Shown here: positions 1-9,269 of the stretch, one piece after another
Layout of the letters: every line of letters begins with the position of its first letter
Numbering within the stretch: the stretch's first letter is position 1
Source of the DNA: Opitutaceae bacterium
GTDB lineage: Bacteria > Verrucomicrobiota > Verrucomicrobiia > Opitutales > Opitutaceae
Assembly (NCBI GenBank): GCA_017994935.1
Contig: JAGOJU010000029.1
Location: forward strand, 1 to 41,186
Direction of reading: 5' to 3'
DNA length: 41,186 nt
Translations under genes and position numbers: made by a program
Notes under the pieces: generated by a model
Told to the model about the DNA's origin: nothing
The model's input: the letters and a program-made list of their open reading frames with translations, nothing else
Database searches by the model: none

Positions 1-1300
1 GAATGGTTCCTTTGACGCCGCTCGCTATGCGGAGTTCAGGGACCGCCTGAAGATGAATCAAGGCGCGGGGGAAGGGGATGTGTCTCGGGTGCTGGCGGAT
101 GATTTTCGCTACGAGAAGGTGCAGAAACTTCTGGCGGGACCAGGCTATGTTCTCCCCGGAGATGTGAAGGCCGAACTCGCGCTGAGCGACACCTCCTGGA
201 CGCTTGCGGTAGCCACCACGGACTATTCAGCCTACACGCCGAGCCTGACGCCGACGGACGCTGACCTGAAAAAGTATTTTGAGGAGAATACGTTTCGATA
301 CGAGATTTCGCCTCAGGTGCGTGTCGGGGCGGTCGATTTCCCCACCTCCTCGTTTCTGTCGCAGGTGAAACTCAAGGACGCCGATGTCCGTGCCTACTAT
401 GACGCCAATCCCGCCCGTTTCCCGAAACCGGCGGCGACGGGAGCGGATGGAAAGCCTGCGGTCGCGCCGCCGGCGGGCACGGCTCCCGATGCGGATTTTG
501 CAGCGGTCAGGCCGCAGGTACTGGCTGCCTTGACCCAGGAGCGCGTGCAGCATCTGTCGGCGCAGGCGGCAAGCAATCTGACGCTTGCCCTCTATGAAGG
601 GAAAATCTCTCGCGCAAACGTCACCGCCTTCCTCAAGGAGCGCAACCTGAGCGTACGCAGCATCCCGCCCTTCAGCCGTGATGCGGTTCCGGCTGAGTTT
701 TCCTCCTCGCCGGAAGTCGGAGATGCCGCCTTCAAGCTGAATGACAGCCGGTACTATTCCGACGCTGTGGCGACGCCCGGCGGCAGCGCGGTGCTGCTTT
801 GGGAGGAACTCATACCTGCCCGGAAACCGGAATTGGCGGAGGTTCGCTCCCGGGTGCTGGCCGACTTCACAGAGAATGAAAAGCGCAAGCGTTTTGTCGA
901 GGCAGGGCATGCGGCCCGCGCGCAAATTGAGTCACGCCTCAAGGCGGGGGACACCTTTGAGGCAGCGGTGGCGGCGGCAGGCTCTCAGGGACTGAAATTC
1001 GAGACGAAGCTCCTGCCGGCCTTCACTGCCCGGGAGCCCGCAAAGGATCTTGATCCCTCCCTGCTCGGCGCGATCCAGAACCTGCAAAAAGGTGCATTGT
1101 CGGAGATGATCATCTCGGGCCCCCATGGCACGATTGTCCAGATCGTCGATCGAAAGGCGCCTGTGGTGGACGACACCAATCCCCGTTATGCGGAAACCCG
1201 CACGCAGCTGGGACAGTATCTGGCGGCGTCCGCTGCCAGCAGCCAGCTTTCCGCGCTGGTTGAACAGGAACTCGCGAAGTCCGCACCGATCAATCCGTAG
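1..1300 (+). CDS. SurA/PpiD-like peptidyl-prolyl isomerase, 5' end missing
   Basis: The reading frame is already open at base 2 and runs to a TAG at 1298-1300, so this is the C-terminal about 432 residues of a longer protein. The first visible residues (NGSFDAARYAEF, then a frame rich in charged helices) resemble the N-terminal chaperone region of SurA/PpiD-type foldases. A segment near the start of the window (DADLKKYFEENTFRYEI) and one further on (DADVRAYYDANPARF) look like the paired helix-strand units that precede the parvulin-like domain in this family. The C-terminal part (LQKGALSEMI, then GTIVQIVDRKAP) resembles the end of a rotamase or PpiD C-terminal domain. By family knowledge it would fold outer-membrane or secreted proteins in the periplasm. 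The signal or anchor is outside the window. Family assignment is by general pattern; whether it retains isomerase activity is not clear. Confidence 0.65.
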   Translation, partial: NGSFDAARYAEFRDRLKMNQGAGEGDVSRVLADDFRYEKVQKLLAGPGYVLPGDVKAELALSDTSWTLAVATTDYSAYTPSLTPTDADLKKYFEENTFRYEISPQVRVGAVDFPTSSFLSQVKLKDADVRAYYDANPARFPKPAATGADGKPAVAPPAGTAPDADFAAVRPQVLAALTQERVQHLSAQAASNLTLALYEGKISRANVTAFLKERNLSVRSIPPFSRDAVPAEFSSSPEVGDAAFKLNDSRYYSDAVATPGGSAVLLWEELIPARKPELAEVRSRVLADFTENEKRKRFVEAGHAARAQIESRLKAGDTFEAAVAAAGSQGLKFETKLLPAFTAREPAKDLDPSLLGAIQNLQKGALSEMIISGPHGTIVQIVDRKAPVVDDTNPRYAETRTQLGQYLAASAASSQLSALVEQELAKSAPINP

Positions 1301-1518
1301 GCAGTGCGGGCTCGTTCGCTGAGAGAGGGTTGCCCCAGAGGGACACGTTTTATGAAATTTGACAGGGATGGTTGAAACCCGGGCGCCGGCGGCGGCGTCA
1401 TTTAGACGAGTTGTCGGCATTCATTCTGGATGCCGTCCGGGTGTTCAATGACCTAAATTGGGCGAAACTTTCCAGTCGCGCCCGTGTTCACATTGCATTC
1501 TCATTTCCGTTACACTGC

Positions 1519-3051
1519 ATGATTCGCCGACTTCTTCCGGTCCTGTTCATTGGTCTTGTTCCCAGCCTTACACCGGCGATCCTTGCGCAGGGAACCTCAG
1601 CGGAACCGTCGGCAATACGAACGCCCGCTTCTGCGGCTGCGCTGCCGGAATTGACGCTGGAGGAGTGCATCGGCCGCGCGCTTGAGAAAAACTTTGCACT
1701 TCAGGTGCAGCGCCTCACCACCAGCCAGGCAAAGGAGAACGTGGTCGTGGCGCAGGCGGCCTTCGATACCGAGCTGCAGGTGGTGGGCAGTCGCAGCGTC
1801 CTGCAGCGTCCCGACGCCGTGACCACCGTCGACGGTGTGACGACCGGAGGATCGCGCAATGATACCGACAGTCTGCGGGCAGGCGTGAGCAGGACGCTGG
1901 GAACCGGTGCGACGATCAACGCCAGCACCTCTCTTGATCGCGGAAAGAGCTCGCAGAACACAATTCTCAATCCGGCGTACAATGGTGATGTCAGTTTTTC
2001 CGTGAGCCAGCCGCTGCTCCGCGGCGCGGGCATCGAGTTCAACCGGGCAGCCATCCGGCGCGCGGAAATCGGTGTGGATCGCTCCAATTTCGACTTGAAG
2101 GGCAGTGTTCTGGACCTGGTTCGTGATGTCGAACAGGCGTACTACAACCTGGTGTATGCCCGGGGAGATCGGGCGGTTCGGGACCTGAGCCTGCAGCTTG
2201 CCCAGCAGTTGGTGGAGGAGAACGAGATCCGGCGTCAGGTGGGAAGCGCGATCGAAATCGATATTCTGACCGCCCAGGTGGGAGTCGCCAATGCCCGCCG
2301 CAATGTCCTGCTGACCCAGCAAACGGTGAGCAACCGCGAGGATGCGTTGCTGCAGCTCATCGGCCAGTTTGAATTCACCCAAGCCTTGGGGCCAGTCGCT
2401 TTCCCGACCTACGCGGTGCCCGATGCCAATTTCGATTCCTCCTACAAGCTCGCCCGGGAGAATGATCCCTCGCTGGCCTCCCAGGAGGCTTTGGTGCGGC
2501 AGTTTGAAATCGACTCGAACGTGGCGCGTCGCAACCGGCTTCCGACGCTCAATCTCGGCGGAGCAGTGGGCCTTACGAGCCGCGAGGGTTCCTACGAGGA
2601 TGCGGCGACGCGGATATGGAATCGCGATGGATATGACTGGCAGGTCGACCTGACCTTTCGTATGCCATGGGGATTTCGTGAAGAGAAGGCCCGATACCGG
2701 ATCGCCCAGGGCAATATCCACCGCGAAGAGGTCCGCTTCCGGCAGCTTGACCAGGCCTTGATGGCGCAGGTTCGCACTGCCGTGCGGGCTGTTCAGACAA
2801 ACAAGGAAAGTGTCTCGATCTCGGGACTGGCGACGGAGCTCAGCGCCAGGCAGTACGACCTGGAGCGGGAGCGACTCAAGGCCGGCCTGACCACCAGTCG
2901 CCGGGTGCTTGAGGCCCAGGATGACCTCGAATCGGCGCGTGTGAACGAACTGCAGTCAAAGGTCGCGCTCCGCAATGCCCAGGCGGAACTCGAGCGGCTC
3001 GAGGGCACATCGCTCTCAAGGTTCAAGATCAACATCGAACAGGTCCGCTGA
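1519..3051 (+). CDS. TolC-family outer-membrane efflux protein
   Basis: Predicted 510 residues, the usual size of TolC-like channel proteins. The chosen ATG gives a clean signal peptide (MIRRLLPVLFIGLVPSLTP, cleavage near AILAQG). The frame stays open upstream to a TTG at 1372, but that would bury the signal. The mature part starts with LTLEECIGRALEKNFALQVQ, a typical opening of the first outer-membrane efflux domain, followed by a long helical hairpin and a second repeat (YKLARENDPSLASQEALVRQ). The C-terminal helix region is rich in Glu, Arg and Gln, as in TolC coiled-coil barrels. It should form the outer-membrane exit duct of a type I secretion or RND pump, but no inner-membrane partner is in the window. 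The 218-base gap before it contains a stem-loop at 1415-1435 without a T run. No Shine-Dalgarno sequence is visible. Confidence 0.85.
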   Translation: MIRRLLPVLFIGLVPSLTPAILAQGTSAEPSAIRTPASAAALPELTLEECIGRALEKNFALQVQRLTTSQAKENVVVAQAAFDTELQVVGSRSVLQRPDAVTTVDGVTTGGSRNDTDSLRAGVSRTLGTGATINASTSLDRGKSSQNTILNPAYNGDVSFSVSQPLLRGAGIEFNRAAIRRAEIGVDRSNFDLKGSVLDLVRDVEQAYYNLVYARGDRAVRDLSLQLAQQLVEENEIRRQVGSAIEIDILTAQVGVANARRNVLLTQQTVSNREDALLQLIGQFEFTQALGPVAFPTYAVPDANFDSSYKLARENDPSLASQEALVRQFEIDSNVARRNRLPTLNLGGAVGLTSREGSYEDAATRIWNRDGYDWQVDLTFRMPWGFREEKARYRIAQGNIHREEVRFRQLDQALMAQVRTAVRAVQTNKESVSISGLATELSARQYDLERERLKAGLTTSRRVLEAQDDLESARVNELQSKVALRNAQAELERLEGTSLSRFKINIEQVR

Positions 3052-3104
3052 ACTCCCGGAATGTGTGTCGGTGGGGGAAATCCCGCCGGGGTGAGCCGCC
3101 TCTC

Positions 3105-4022
3105 TCAAATTTCCGGAAAGAGATCCTTGAGGCGGACCTCACTTGAAGCGAAGACCGGATGATCCGGCAACTGGGTCCGAAACCAGGTACGCTGCTTCTT
3201 CACGAGTTTCCTCGTGTTGTGCGCGATTTGCCCGGCGAGCTTCTCTGCAGCAAGCCGGCCGTCGAGCACCTCAAGCGTTTCGCGGTAGCCAATCGCACGA
3301 GCGGCGCTCGGGTTCGTTTCGAGTCCCTGGCGTCGAAGTGTCCGAACCTCCTCGACGAGTCCGCGGGCGATCATCTGGTTTACTCGCGCATCGATGCGTG
3401 CGTTGAGGGATTCGGGAGGCAGGTCCAGGCGCGCCAGGCGGACATTCCATCCGGAGAACGGACCGGGAATGCGTGCGAAGGCCGCAGCGAGTTCCGCCAG
3501 TGTAAGTCCGGAGACCCGGCAGCGCTCGAGCGCCCTGAGAACCCGCCGCGGGTTGCCTGTATCGAGTGCGCCGAGACCGGTCGGATTGAGCCTTTCCAAT
3601 TCGGCCACCAGGGGAGGCAGTCCTTCCTTCAGGAGTCTCGATTCCAACTCGCTTCTCAGATCCGGGGGCACGGCAATTTCGTCACCGACTGCTCCAAAAA
3701 AGCAGCCAAGATAGAAACCGCTTCCGCCAGCGACGAGCACCCGATGTTTCCGCGCGGCGATCTCATTTGCGGCGGCCGTTGCGCGTCGTACGTAGTCGAC
3801 GACGTTGATGCCCTCGCTGACACCGCAGATGTCGATCAGATGATGCCGGACACGGGCGAGTTCCTCGCGGGTTGGTTTCGCTGTGCCGATGTCCATTCCC
3901 CGGTAGAAAAGCAGGGAATCGCAGGAAATGATCTCGGCGCCGAAAGCCTCGGCCCAGCGCAACGCCCATTCGGTTTTTCCGGAGGCGGTGGGTCCGGTCA
4001 GGACGTAAAGGGTACCGGCCAC
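3105..4022 (-). CDS. miaA: tRNA dimethylallyltransferase (tRNA A37 isopentenylation)
   Basis: Transfers a dimethylallyl group to N6 of A37 in tRNAs that read U-starting codons. The P-loop GPTASGKT is at residues 10-17, followed by SCDSLLFYRGMDIGTAKPT (substrate Asp and the family DIGTAKP signature), HHLID, GGSGFYLG and, near the C-terminus, AIGYRETL and HNTRKLVKKQRTWFR, all hallmarks of MiaA. With the GTG start at 4022 the protein has 305 residues, the normal family length. No ATG lies between this GTG and the end of the upstream gene. An in-frame ATG at 4100 would overlap the isomerase gene by 50 bases and add 26 unneeded residues. A GGGGGAG lies at the stop codon of the upstream gene, 21 bases before the GTG, rather far for a ribosome site, so the start is not certain. 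The gene is 28 bases downstream of the isomerase on the same strand. Confidence 0.93.
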   Translation of the reverse strand: MAGTLYVLTGPTASGKTEWALRWAEAFGAEIISCDSLLFYRGMDIGTAKPTREELARVRHHLIDICGVSEGINVVDYVRRATAAANEIAARKHRVLVAGGSGFYLGCFFGAVGDEIAVPPDLRSELESRLLKEGLPPLVAELERLNPTGLGALDTGNPRRVLRALERCRVSGLTLAELAAAFARIPGPFSGWNVRLARLDLPPESLNARIDARVNQMIARGLVEEVRTLRRQGLETNPSAARAIGYRETLEVLDGRLAAEKLAGQIAHNTRKLVKKQRTWFRTQLPDHPVFASSEVRLKDLFPEI

Positions 4023-4050
4023 GGCAGGACGGACGGAACTGGTCTCCCCC

Positions 4051-4890
4051 TTAGGAGGCTCTCCAGATGCGTGCGAGTTCCTCGCGAAGGCGGACGGCAT
4101 CGGGCCATGCCGGCGGCAGCCCCGCGATGTTGTAGCCGCCACCGTTGGCGTTGTAGGGTCCCATCTCGGGGCAGACGTACAGGGTGCGCCCGCGATTGCG
4201 AGGGGCAGCTTTCCAGCACCGGAAGAGTGCGCGTGCAAATTTGAGGTAACTCACGGCCTCCGGTGTCAGTGCGCCCTTGTGCATGACAGCGACCTGGCAA
4301 TGGTGCCCGTTGAACGGGCGGCAGTGCGATTGGTCCGAGTATTGCACGAGATCGGGATGGTCGAGCAAGCGCGCGGCGTAGTTGTCGGGATTCAGGTGCT
4401 TGACAACGGCGAAGTGGGAGAAGTCGAAATTGAGGCGGATCAGGCGGCCTGTGGCGCGGTGATAGCGCTCGGCGATTTCGTAGGTCTTTTCCGGTGTCTC
4501 GGTGCAGCAGTCGCGATGGACCTCGAGCGAGGGAACGAGGCCGCCGATCCTTTCCGCGAGACGCTCGAGCCGGATCCAATGGCGCGCGGCCACGGCGGGC
4601 GGCGTGTCGTGGTCGTCGAGTTGCACGTTGATATGCACGGCGCCGCCTTCCTTCTGCTCCTTCAGCATGCGCTCGAACGTGGCGGGATCGCTCGTGGAAA
4701 TGAATCCAAGCAGATCCCGGAGACCGTGCCTGTCGGCAGCGTGCCGATGTTCCGGCGTCAGGGCCGCGGTGATCCCGTCGAAGCCCGCCTCCGCGATGGC
4801 CCTGATCTTGCGATCGAGGGACCATTCCTTCCCGGGGGTGGGGTGACCGACCAGCGACCAGAGGTTGGCGATGTGCGAGATTTTCGGCAT
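4051..4890 (-). CDS. sugar-phosphate isomerase/epimerase-like TIM-barrel protein
   Basis: Predicted 279 residues starting at MPKISHIANLWSLVGHP. The frame is open 20 codons further up, but those residues look non-coding. The pattern fits the AP-endonuclease-2 type TIM barrel of xylose isomerase-like enzymes: AEAGFDGITAALTPEH near the N-terminus, then possible metal ligands in SLEVHRDCC (Glu), LNFDFSHFAV (Asp/His), YSDQSHCRPFNGHHCQ (Asp/His) and VCPEMGPYN (Glu). The substrate cannot be told from sequence. It follows the ThuA/dehydrogenase fusion by 69 bases on the same strand. ThuA-like proteins and such isomerases often share sugar-catabolic operons, so a role in oxidised-sugar breakdown is a reasonable inference. 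It lacks a signal peptide and should be cytoplasmic, unlike its upstream neighbour. Confidence 0.8.
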   Translation of the reverse strand: MPKISHIANLWSLVGHPTPGKEWSLDRKIRAIAEAGFDGITAALTPEHRHAADRHGLRDLLGFISTSDPATFERMLKEQKEGGAVHINVQLDDHDTPPAVAARHWIRLERLAERIGGLVPSLEVHRDCCTETPEKTYEIAERYHRATGRLIRLNFDFSHFAVVKHLNPDNYAARLLDHPDLVQYSDQSHCRPFNGHHCQVAVMHKGALTPEAVSYLKFARALFRCWKAAPRNRGRTLYVCPEMGPYNANGGGYNIAGLPPAWPDAVRLREELARIWRAS

Positions 4891-4959
4891 AAGGGCGGGC
4901 GTGGTTGTGCACCCTTGGCGATAAGCAAAAGCCCCGCCTTGCCGAGGCAAAAACGCGGA

Positions 4960-7900
4960 CTATTTCACCACCAGGACACTCTGCATCATGCGCCAATGGC
5001 CGGGAAACGTGCAGATGATCGGGTAGCGTCCGGGTGCTGAGGGTGCCGTGAAATTCACGCCGACGGATTCGCCCGGATTGACGAGGGGCACCGCAAACAG
5101 CACATCGGGGCTTTCGGGAATGTAGCTCCTGGAGAGCGCCTGAGGGTCCGTGAGCATGGCATCGGCAAGGGCTCCGACGGCGTCGATGCGACCCGGAAGC
5201 ACCACGATGGCATTGTGCTGCATGTGGTCGTTGTTGAGGAGCACCAGACGGCCCTTCTCGCCGGCCTTGATCGTGATCTCGGGCTGATCGTACTTCATGA
5301 GGTCGGGAATCACACCCAGTTTCAGCACAATCGCACCGCTGTTCGCATCGGCCTCAGAGTCATCCGGCCGTTTCACGCCCTGTTCCAGCAGATGCGCCAG
5401 CACGGGGAGAAGCGGATCGGCGATCGTTTCATCGGACGGTCCGAGGTCGGTCAACGTAAGGTCGTCGATCCAGGCCTTCCCGGTCACCCTTGCCCCGCCG
5501 CCCATCGTCCACGCAAGCGTGACCTCGGTGAGATCGCCCGTGTCGAACGAAAGCCGGATGCGATTCCATTTGCTGGTTTCCTTCATGCCTGAACTGGTGG
5601 CGGCACGCGGCTGCTGTATTTCGGGAATGGATACAAATACGCCGAGCGCTCCAGGCTGCGGAATCACGTTGTCGGTCTCAAGATATGCGGACAGCTCGTA
5701 GCGATTCTGGGGCTTCACCGCCAGACGGCGGGTCACCTGGATTTCAGCGCCGTCACCGGTTCCCTGAATCAGGAGACTGCGACTGCTGTTTCTGCCAACG
5801 CCCACGATTTCCGCGTCACCGGTGCCCGACTGCACGGCGACCTTCCATTGGGCGGGCTTCCCGGGCGGGATATTTTCAAACGTATCCAGCGTTGTCGTGG
5901 CATTTCCTGCGCCCGTGGAGAACGCACGGGCCGAAGCCACCTGTTCGGGCGAGGCGCTGGCAAGAAACGAGGCTCGATGGGTGGACGCGGCGATCTTTGC
6001 CCCATCCACGGTCCATTGGTCGAGTTTCAGGCCGGCTTGGTTGAGCATCGCGAAGAGAGCCTTGCCCGCTTCCGGGGAGGCGGGACCGGACGCGAGGGAG
6101 AGAAGCGCTGCAAGACGGACTTGCGGGTCGGCATCGTTGAGGAGGTTCGCCTTGAGGACGGCGGTCATGGTTCCCGCGGTGTGCGGAAGGACACTCACTG
6201 CGGTCTGGCGGACTGCTGCGGAGGTATGCCCCATGGCGCGCCTCACGGCGTCCTGAACCTCCGGCAGGGCATCGATGGCTCCGAGCCCGTGCAGTGTCCA
6301 GAGTGCATGGATCGCGCCGGGATTCAGCCCGATTTCGTCGACGGAAGGATCGCTCACGAGTTTGAGCAACAGCGGGACAACATCCTTGCGGTTGCGCTCG
6401 ACGAGTAGCCGCTGGGCGTGTTTGCGCCAGAGCAGATTGTCGTTCGCCAGGGTTGCGACGAGCTTTTCAGGAGAGGCTCCCTCGAGGGTGAAGACCTGCC
6501 GCGCGGTTCCGGAATTCGTTGAGCCCTTGCCCTTCCAGACGATTCGGTAGATGCGTCCGTAACGTTTGTCGCGAAGATCGTTCTCGTAGGCATTGCCGAG
6601 CCCGACGGTGAAGCCGCGAGGAGTGGGATTGTGCTGAACGATGTAGTTGTACCAGTCGATGATCCAGACTGCGCCATCGGGTCCGACCTCCGCCATGATG
6701 GGAGCAAACCATTCGTCATCGCTCGCGATCAGGTTGTTGGGATTGTGTGCGCGGAAGTTCGCCTGGGCTGGCTCGATGATGAACTGGCCGACGAGATGTC
6801 CCGTGGGCTCGGCGACAAAGGCGATGCGGTTCCAGTATTCCCTCGGGTAGGCGCGGGCGGTGTAGAATGCATGTCCTGCGGCCGCGGTGTATCCCCAGTG
6901 AACGTCGACCTGGCGCACTCGGGTGGTCACGGGCAGGAACCGCGCCGTGTTGGAGATGCTGCCCAGCACCTTGGTGGGAAGCCCCGCCTGTGTGTAGTAG
7001 CGATTCGGGATGGACGGGTAGACGTTGGGGTTGTTGTTGGCGGTGGACGCGAACGCAATTCCGTCCTCCGTGAAGCCGAGTCCCCAGGTGTTGTTGTTGG
7101 TGGTGCGAAGGTACTCGAAGTGCCGCCCCTCCGGGGTGAATCGATAGATGCCCTGGGTAAACTTCAAGCCTTCGCCTCCCACGCTGCCGTCGAATCCGGA
7201 ATATCCCAGCACGCCCCAGATCCAGTTGTCGAATCCGTAGACCAGATTGTTGGGCCCCGCATGGGTGTCCTTGCGCCCCCATCCGCTGAAAAGTATCTCC
7301 TTCACATCCGCCCTTCCGTCGCCGTCGGTATCCTTGAGAAAGAGCGTATTGGGCGACTGTACCAGAACGATCCCGCCATTCGCGAAGGTGAAGCCCGTGG
7401 GGATGTTGAGTCCTTCCGCGAACACCGTGAACCTGTCCATCCGGCCGTCGTGGTCGGTATCCTCGCAGATCACGATCCGATCTCGTCCCGCTTCACCCGG
7501 CGCGAGCACACGGTTCGGGTAGTCGAGCGTCTCGGCGATCCAGAGTCGCCCGCGCTCATCCCAGTTCATCACGATCGGCTTTCGGACCTGCGGCTCGCTG
7601 GCCACGAGTTGGACCTCGAATCCCGCGGGCACGATCAAGTGTTTCATCGAATCCTCCGGAGAAAGTGGCTTCTGCATGAGCGGCCAGCTGGCATCGCCAA
7701 ACGAGCGTTGACCCGGCAGGTAGTAGGGAATGCCCTTTTGCTCGACCAATTCGAGTGCAGGAACCGCGGCGCGCCGGGCCAGGGCGTCGGGAAGCTTTTC
7801 ACCGGCAACATAGCGGAGCCCCCGTTCCACCAGATCCTGAAAACCCGGGTTTGACCAGGTACGGTCATCGTGTCCCCAGGCGGTGTAGAAGACCCGCCCC

Positions 7901-8475
7901 TTGCCCTGGGTGCGGATCCATGTCCAGGGCTCATCTCCGCGCTGCTCGAGCACGGTGCGATTCCTTTCGTTGTGACGGATGTGGACGTAGGTCTCGTCCC
8001 AGCTCTCAAATCCCTTGAAGCCGCGCATGACAGGATTGTCGGGTGCGACGATGCGCGTGCGGACGACGCCTGTCTTGTGGCTGTTGAACTGGGCCCCGAC
8101 CAGGTCCACATAGCGGTCGGAATTCCGGAAGCAGTAGGAGGCGCAGTGCAGCGCAAACAATCCTCCGCCAGCTTCAACATAGCCAAGCAAGGCATTCTCC
8201 TGGGCCTTTGTGATCCGGTCGATATTGGCGTAGATCAGCAGGCCATCGTAGCGTTTGAGAATGGCGGGATCGAGATCCGCGACGTCCTCGGTGTATACGA
8301 GCTGGATGCCGCGGGCAAGCATCGCGGGGGCGATGGTCCGGAGTCGGAGCGCCGGCTGGTGATGGCCGCTGTCGCCGAGAAAAAGGACCTTCAGGACGGG
8401 CTCCGGTTCGGAACGGAGCGACCCGAGAAACAGGAACGCGAGGCAAAACGCGCGAAGGAAGGAAGTGCGGACCAT
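4960..8475 (-). CDS. secreted ThuA / membrane-bound-dehydrogenase / cupredoxin fusion
   Basis: Predicted 1171 residues with a signal peptide (MVRTSFLRAFCLAFLFLG). Modules in order: a ThuA-like glutamine-amidotransferase fold at about 27-230 (VLFLGDSGHHQPALR, GGGLFALHCASYC, WGHDDRTWSNP); the Pirellula/Verrucomicrobium-type putative dehydrogenase beta-propeller at about 270-690 (GFEVQLVASEP, IVMNWDERGRLWIAETLDYP), with two Asp-rich calcium-type loops (DTDHDGRMD and DTDGDGRAD); HEAT-like helices at about 690-860; a carbohydrate-binding-like beta domain at about 890-1030; and a C-terminal azurin/plastocyanin domain at about 1065-1171. The last keeps type-1 copper ligands in NNDHMQHNAIVV (His) and CTFPGHWRMM (Cys, His, Met). 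No CxxCH haem motif is present, so copper is the only visible redox centre. It probably acts in the periplasm on sugars or sugar-derived substrates (inference). It heads a likely operon with the isomerase and miaA. Confidence 0.88.
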   Translation of the reverse strand: MVRTSFLRAFCLAFLFLGSLRSEPEPVLKVLFLGDSGHHQPALRLRTIAPAMLARGIQLVYTEDVADLDPAILKRYDGLLIYANIDRITKAQENALLGYVEAGGGLFALHCASYCFRNSDRYVDLVGAQFNSHKTGVVRTRIVAPDNPVMRGFKGFESWDETYVHIRHNERNRTVLEQRGDEPWTWIRTQGKGRVFYTAWGHDDRTWSNPGFQDLVERGLRYVAGEKLPDALARRAAVPALELVEQKGIPYYLPGQRSFGDASWPLMQKPLSPEDSMKHLIVPAGFEVQLVASEPQVRKPIVMNWDERGRLWIAETLDYPNRVLAPGEAGRDRIVICEDTDHDGRMDRFTVFAEGLNIPTGFTFANGGIVLVQSPNTLFLKDTDGDGRADVKEILFSGWGRKDTHAGPNNLVYGFDNWIWGVLGYSGFDGSVGGEGLKFTQGIYRFTPEGRHFEYLRTTNNNTWGLGFTEDGIAFASTANNNPNVYPSIPNRYYTQAGLPTKVLGSISNTARFLPVTTRVRQVDVHWGYTAAAGHAFYTARAYPREYWNRIAFVAEPTGHLVGQFIIEPAQANFRAHNPNNLIASDDEWFAPIMAEVGPDGAVWIIDWYNYIVQHNPTPRGFTVGLGNAYENDLRDKRYGRIYRIVWKGKGSTNSGTARQVFTLEGASPEKLVATLANDNLLWRKHAQRLLVERNRKDVVPLLLKLVSDPSVDEIGLNPGAIHALWTLHGLGAIDALPEVQDAVRRAMGHTSAAVRQTAVSVLPHTAGTMTAVLKANLLNDADPQVRLAALLSLASGPASPEAGKALFAMLNQAGLKLDQWTVDGAKIAASTHRASFLASASPEQVASARAFSTGAGNATTTLDTFENIPPGKPAQWKVAVQSGTGDAEIVGVGRNSSRSLLIQGTGDGAEIQVTRRLAVKPQNRYELSAYLETDNVIPQPGALGVFVSIPEIQQPRAATSSGMKETSKWNRIRLSFDTGDLTEVTLAWTMGGGARVTGKAWIDDLTLTDLGPSDETIADPLLPVLAHLLEQGVKRPDDSEADANSGAIVLKLGVIPDLMKYDQPEITIKAGEKGRLVLLNNDHMQHNAIVVLPGRIDAVGALADAMLTDPQALSRSYIPESPDVLFAVPLVNPGESVGVNFTAPSAPGRYPIICTFPGHWRMMQSVLVVK

Positions 8476-8614
8476 GTGATGTCGATGGGGAGGGTGAAAG
8501 TTGTGGTTATAGTGTCCGTCGCCTCATTGAGGAGCCTTCATTTTTCGTACTGTCTGATTTTTGCCGAAGACATCGCGATGGCACCGGTTGACGCCCGCGG
8601 GAAGTTGTCCGGGG

Positions 8615-8650
8615 AGAAAAGCAATTCGCCTCCCAACGAAGGGAGGCGAA
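8615..8650 (-). terminator. Rho-independent terminator of the CBS-domain gene
   Basis: A perfect 10-bp inverted repeat, TTCGCCTCCC (8625-8634) and GGGAGGCGAA (8641-8650), encloses a 6-base loop. Read on the minus strand the stem is followed by TTGCTTTTCT, a T-rich tail. It lies 60 bases after the stop codon of the CBS-domain gene and before the start of the ThuA fusion gene, so it should separate these two minus-strand transcripts. Confidence 0.75.
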
Positions 8651-8709
8651 GGGGGAACCTCCGCCGGTCGTTTGGCGGGAGGCACAGGAAGCGGGCGGCG
8701 ACTGTCCGT

Positions 8710-9153
8710 TCAGCCTATCACGCTTCCCGCGATGTAATTCTTGAGATGCTCCGCCTCGGCGCGGTGCTGGTCCGTCATCCAACGCGTGATGTCGCCGATT
8801 GAAACGACACCCAGCAGGCGACCGTCGAGGATGACGGGCAGGTGCCGGCACCGCTTCTGGGTGAAGATGTCCATGGCCTCTTCGATCGTCGTGTTCGGGT
8901 TGATGGTGAAGACGGAGGACGTCATCACTTCGGATATCCGGGTATTGAGAGGATCCAGCCTGGCACCGACCACACGGCGGAGCACATCACGCTCGGTGAA
9001 CATGCCCACCAGCTGGCCACCATCGATGATGACGATCGCACCCACCCGGCATTTGTTCATTTCCTCAACAGCTGCGGAAACGCTGACGGACGAGGGGACG
9101 GAATAGACGAAGGAGCCCTTGCGCTCCAATAATGCAGATATTGGCGTGTCCAT
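8710..9153 (-). CDS. CBS-domain pair protein
   Basis: Predicted 147 residues from the ATG of MDTPISALLERKG. The frame is open further upstream but without family-like sequence. It consists of two CBS motifs and little else: the first ends in GAIVIIDGGQLVGMFTERDV and the second in RHLPVILDGRLLGVVSIGDI, the classic (V/I)D..G.l.G..(T/S).(R/G)D pattern. Such stand-alone CBS pairs bind adenine nucleotides (AMP, ATP, SAM or NADH) and act as cytoplasmic energy or redox sensors. The partner is not visible here. A short helical tail (HRAEAEHLKNYIAG) follows. The gene is single, with its own terminator downstream and a divergent 379-base gap upstream. Confidence 0.9.
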   Translation of the reverse strand: MDTPISALLERKGSFVYSVPSSVSVSAAVEEMNKCRVGAIVIIDGGQLVGMFTERDVLRRVVGARLDPLNTRISEVMTSSVFTINPNTTIEEAMDIFTQKRCRHLPVILDGRLLGVVSIGDITRWMTDQHRAEAEHLKNYIAGSVIG

Positions 9154-9269
9154 AGGGATTTCTGGGGGTTTCCAGTATGTTGTACACGCACGGCCCGGCA
9201 TCAACCCTCAATCGTGATTTTTGGAAATTTTTGATGGCCTGCGACGTGTCAGGAACCGGGCTGTCGGCC

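Noticed and set aside
1487..1516. TTCACA-18-TACACT promoter in front of the TolC-like gene.
   Set aside because: The start codon follows the -10 box by two bases, so the transcript would start inside the gene.
3159..4244. Long plus-strand frame opposite miaA and the isomerase.
   Set aside because: Same antisense effect; no motif or signal, and miaA is certain on the other strand.
4891..4959. Possible minus-strand terminator between the ThuA fusion and the isomerase.
   Set aside because: The best stem (GCCT/AGGC) is only 4 bp and the T run is separated from it, so an operon through this gap is more likely.
6631..7854. Long open frame opposite the ThuA/dehydrogenase fusion (407 codons).
   Set aside because: GC-rich third positions of the real gene make antisense frames stay open. 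The translation has no recognisable fold, while the minus-strand frame carries many family motifs.
7690..8200. Haem-binding motif in the ThuA fusion (C-A-S-Y-C segment).
   Set aside because: The second Cys is not followed by His and the segment is in the ThuA domain core, so it is not a c-type haem site.
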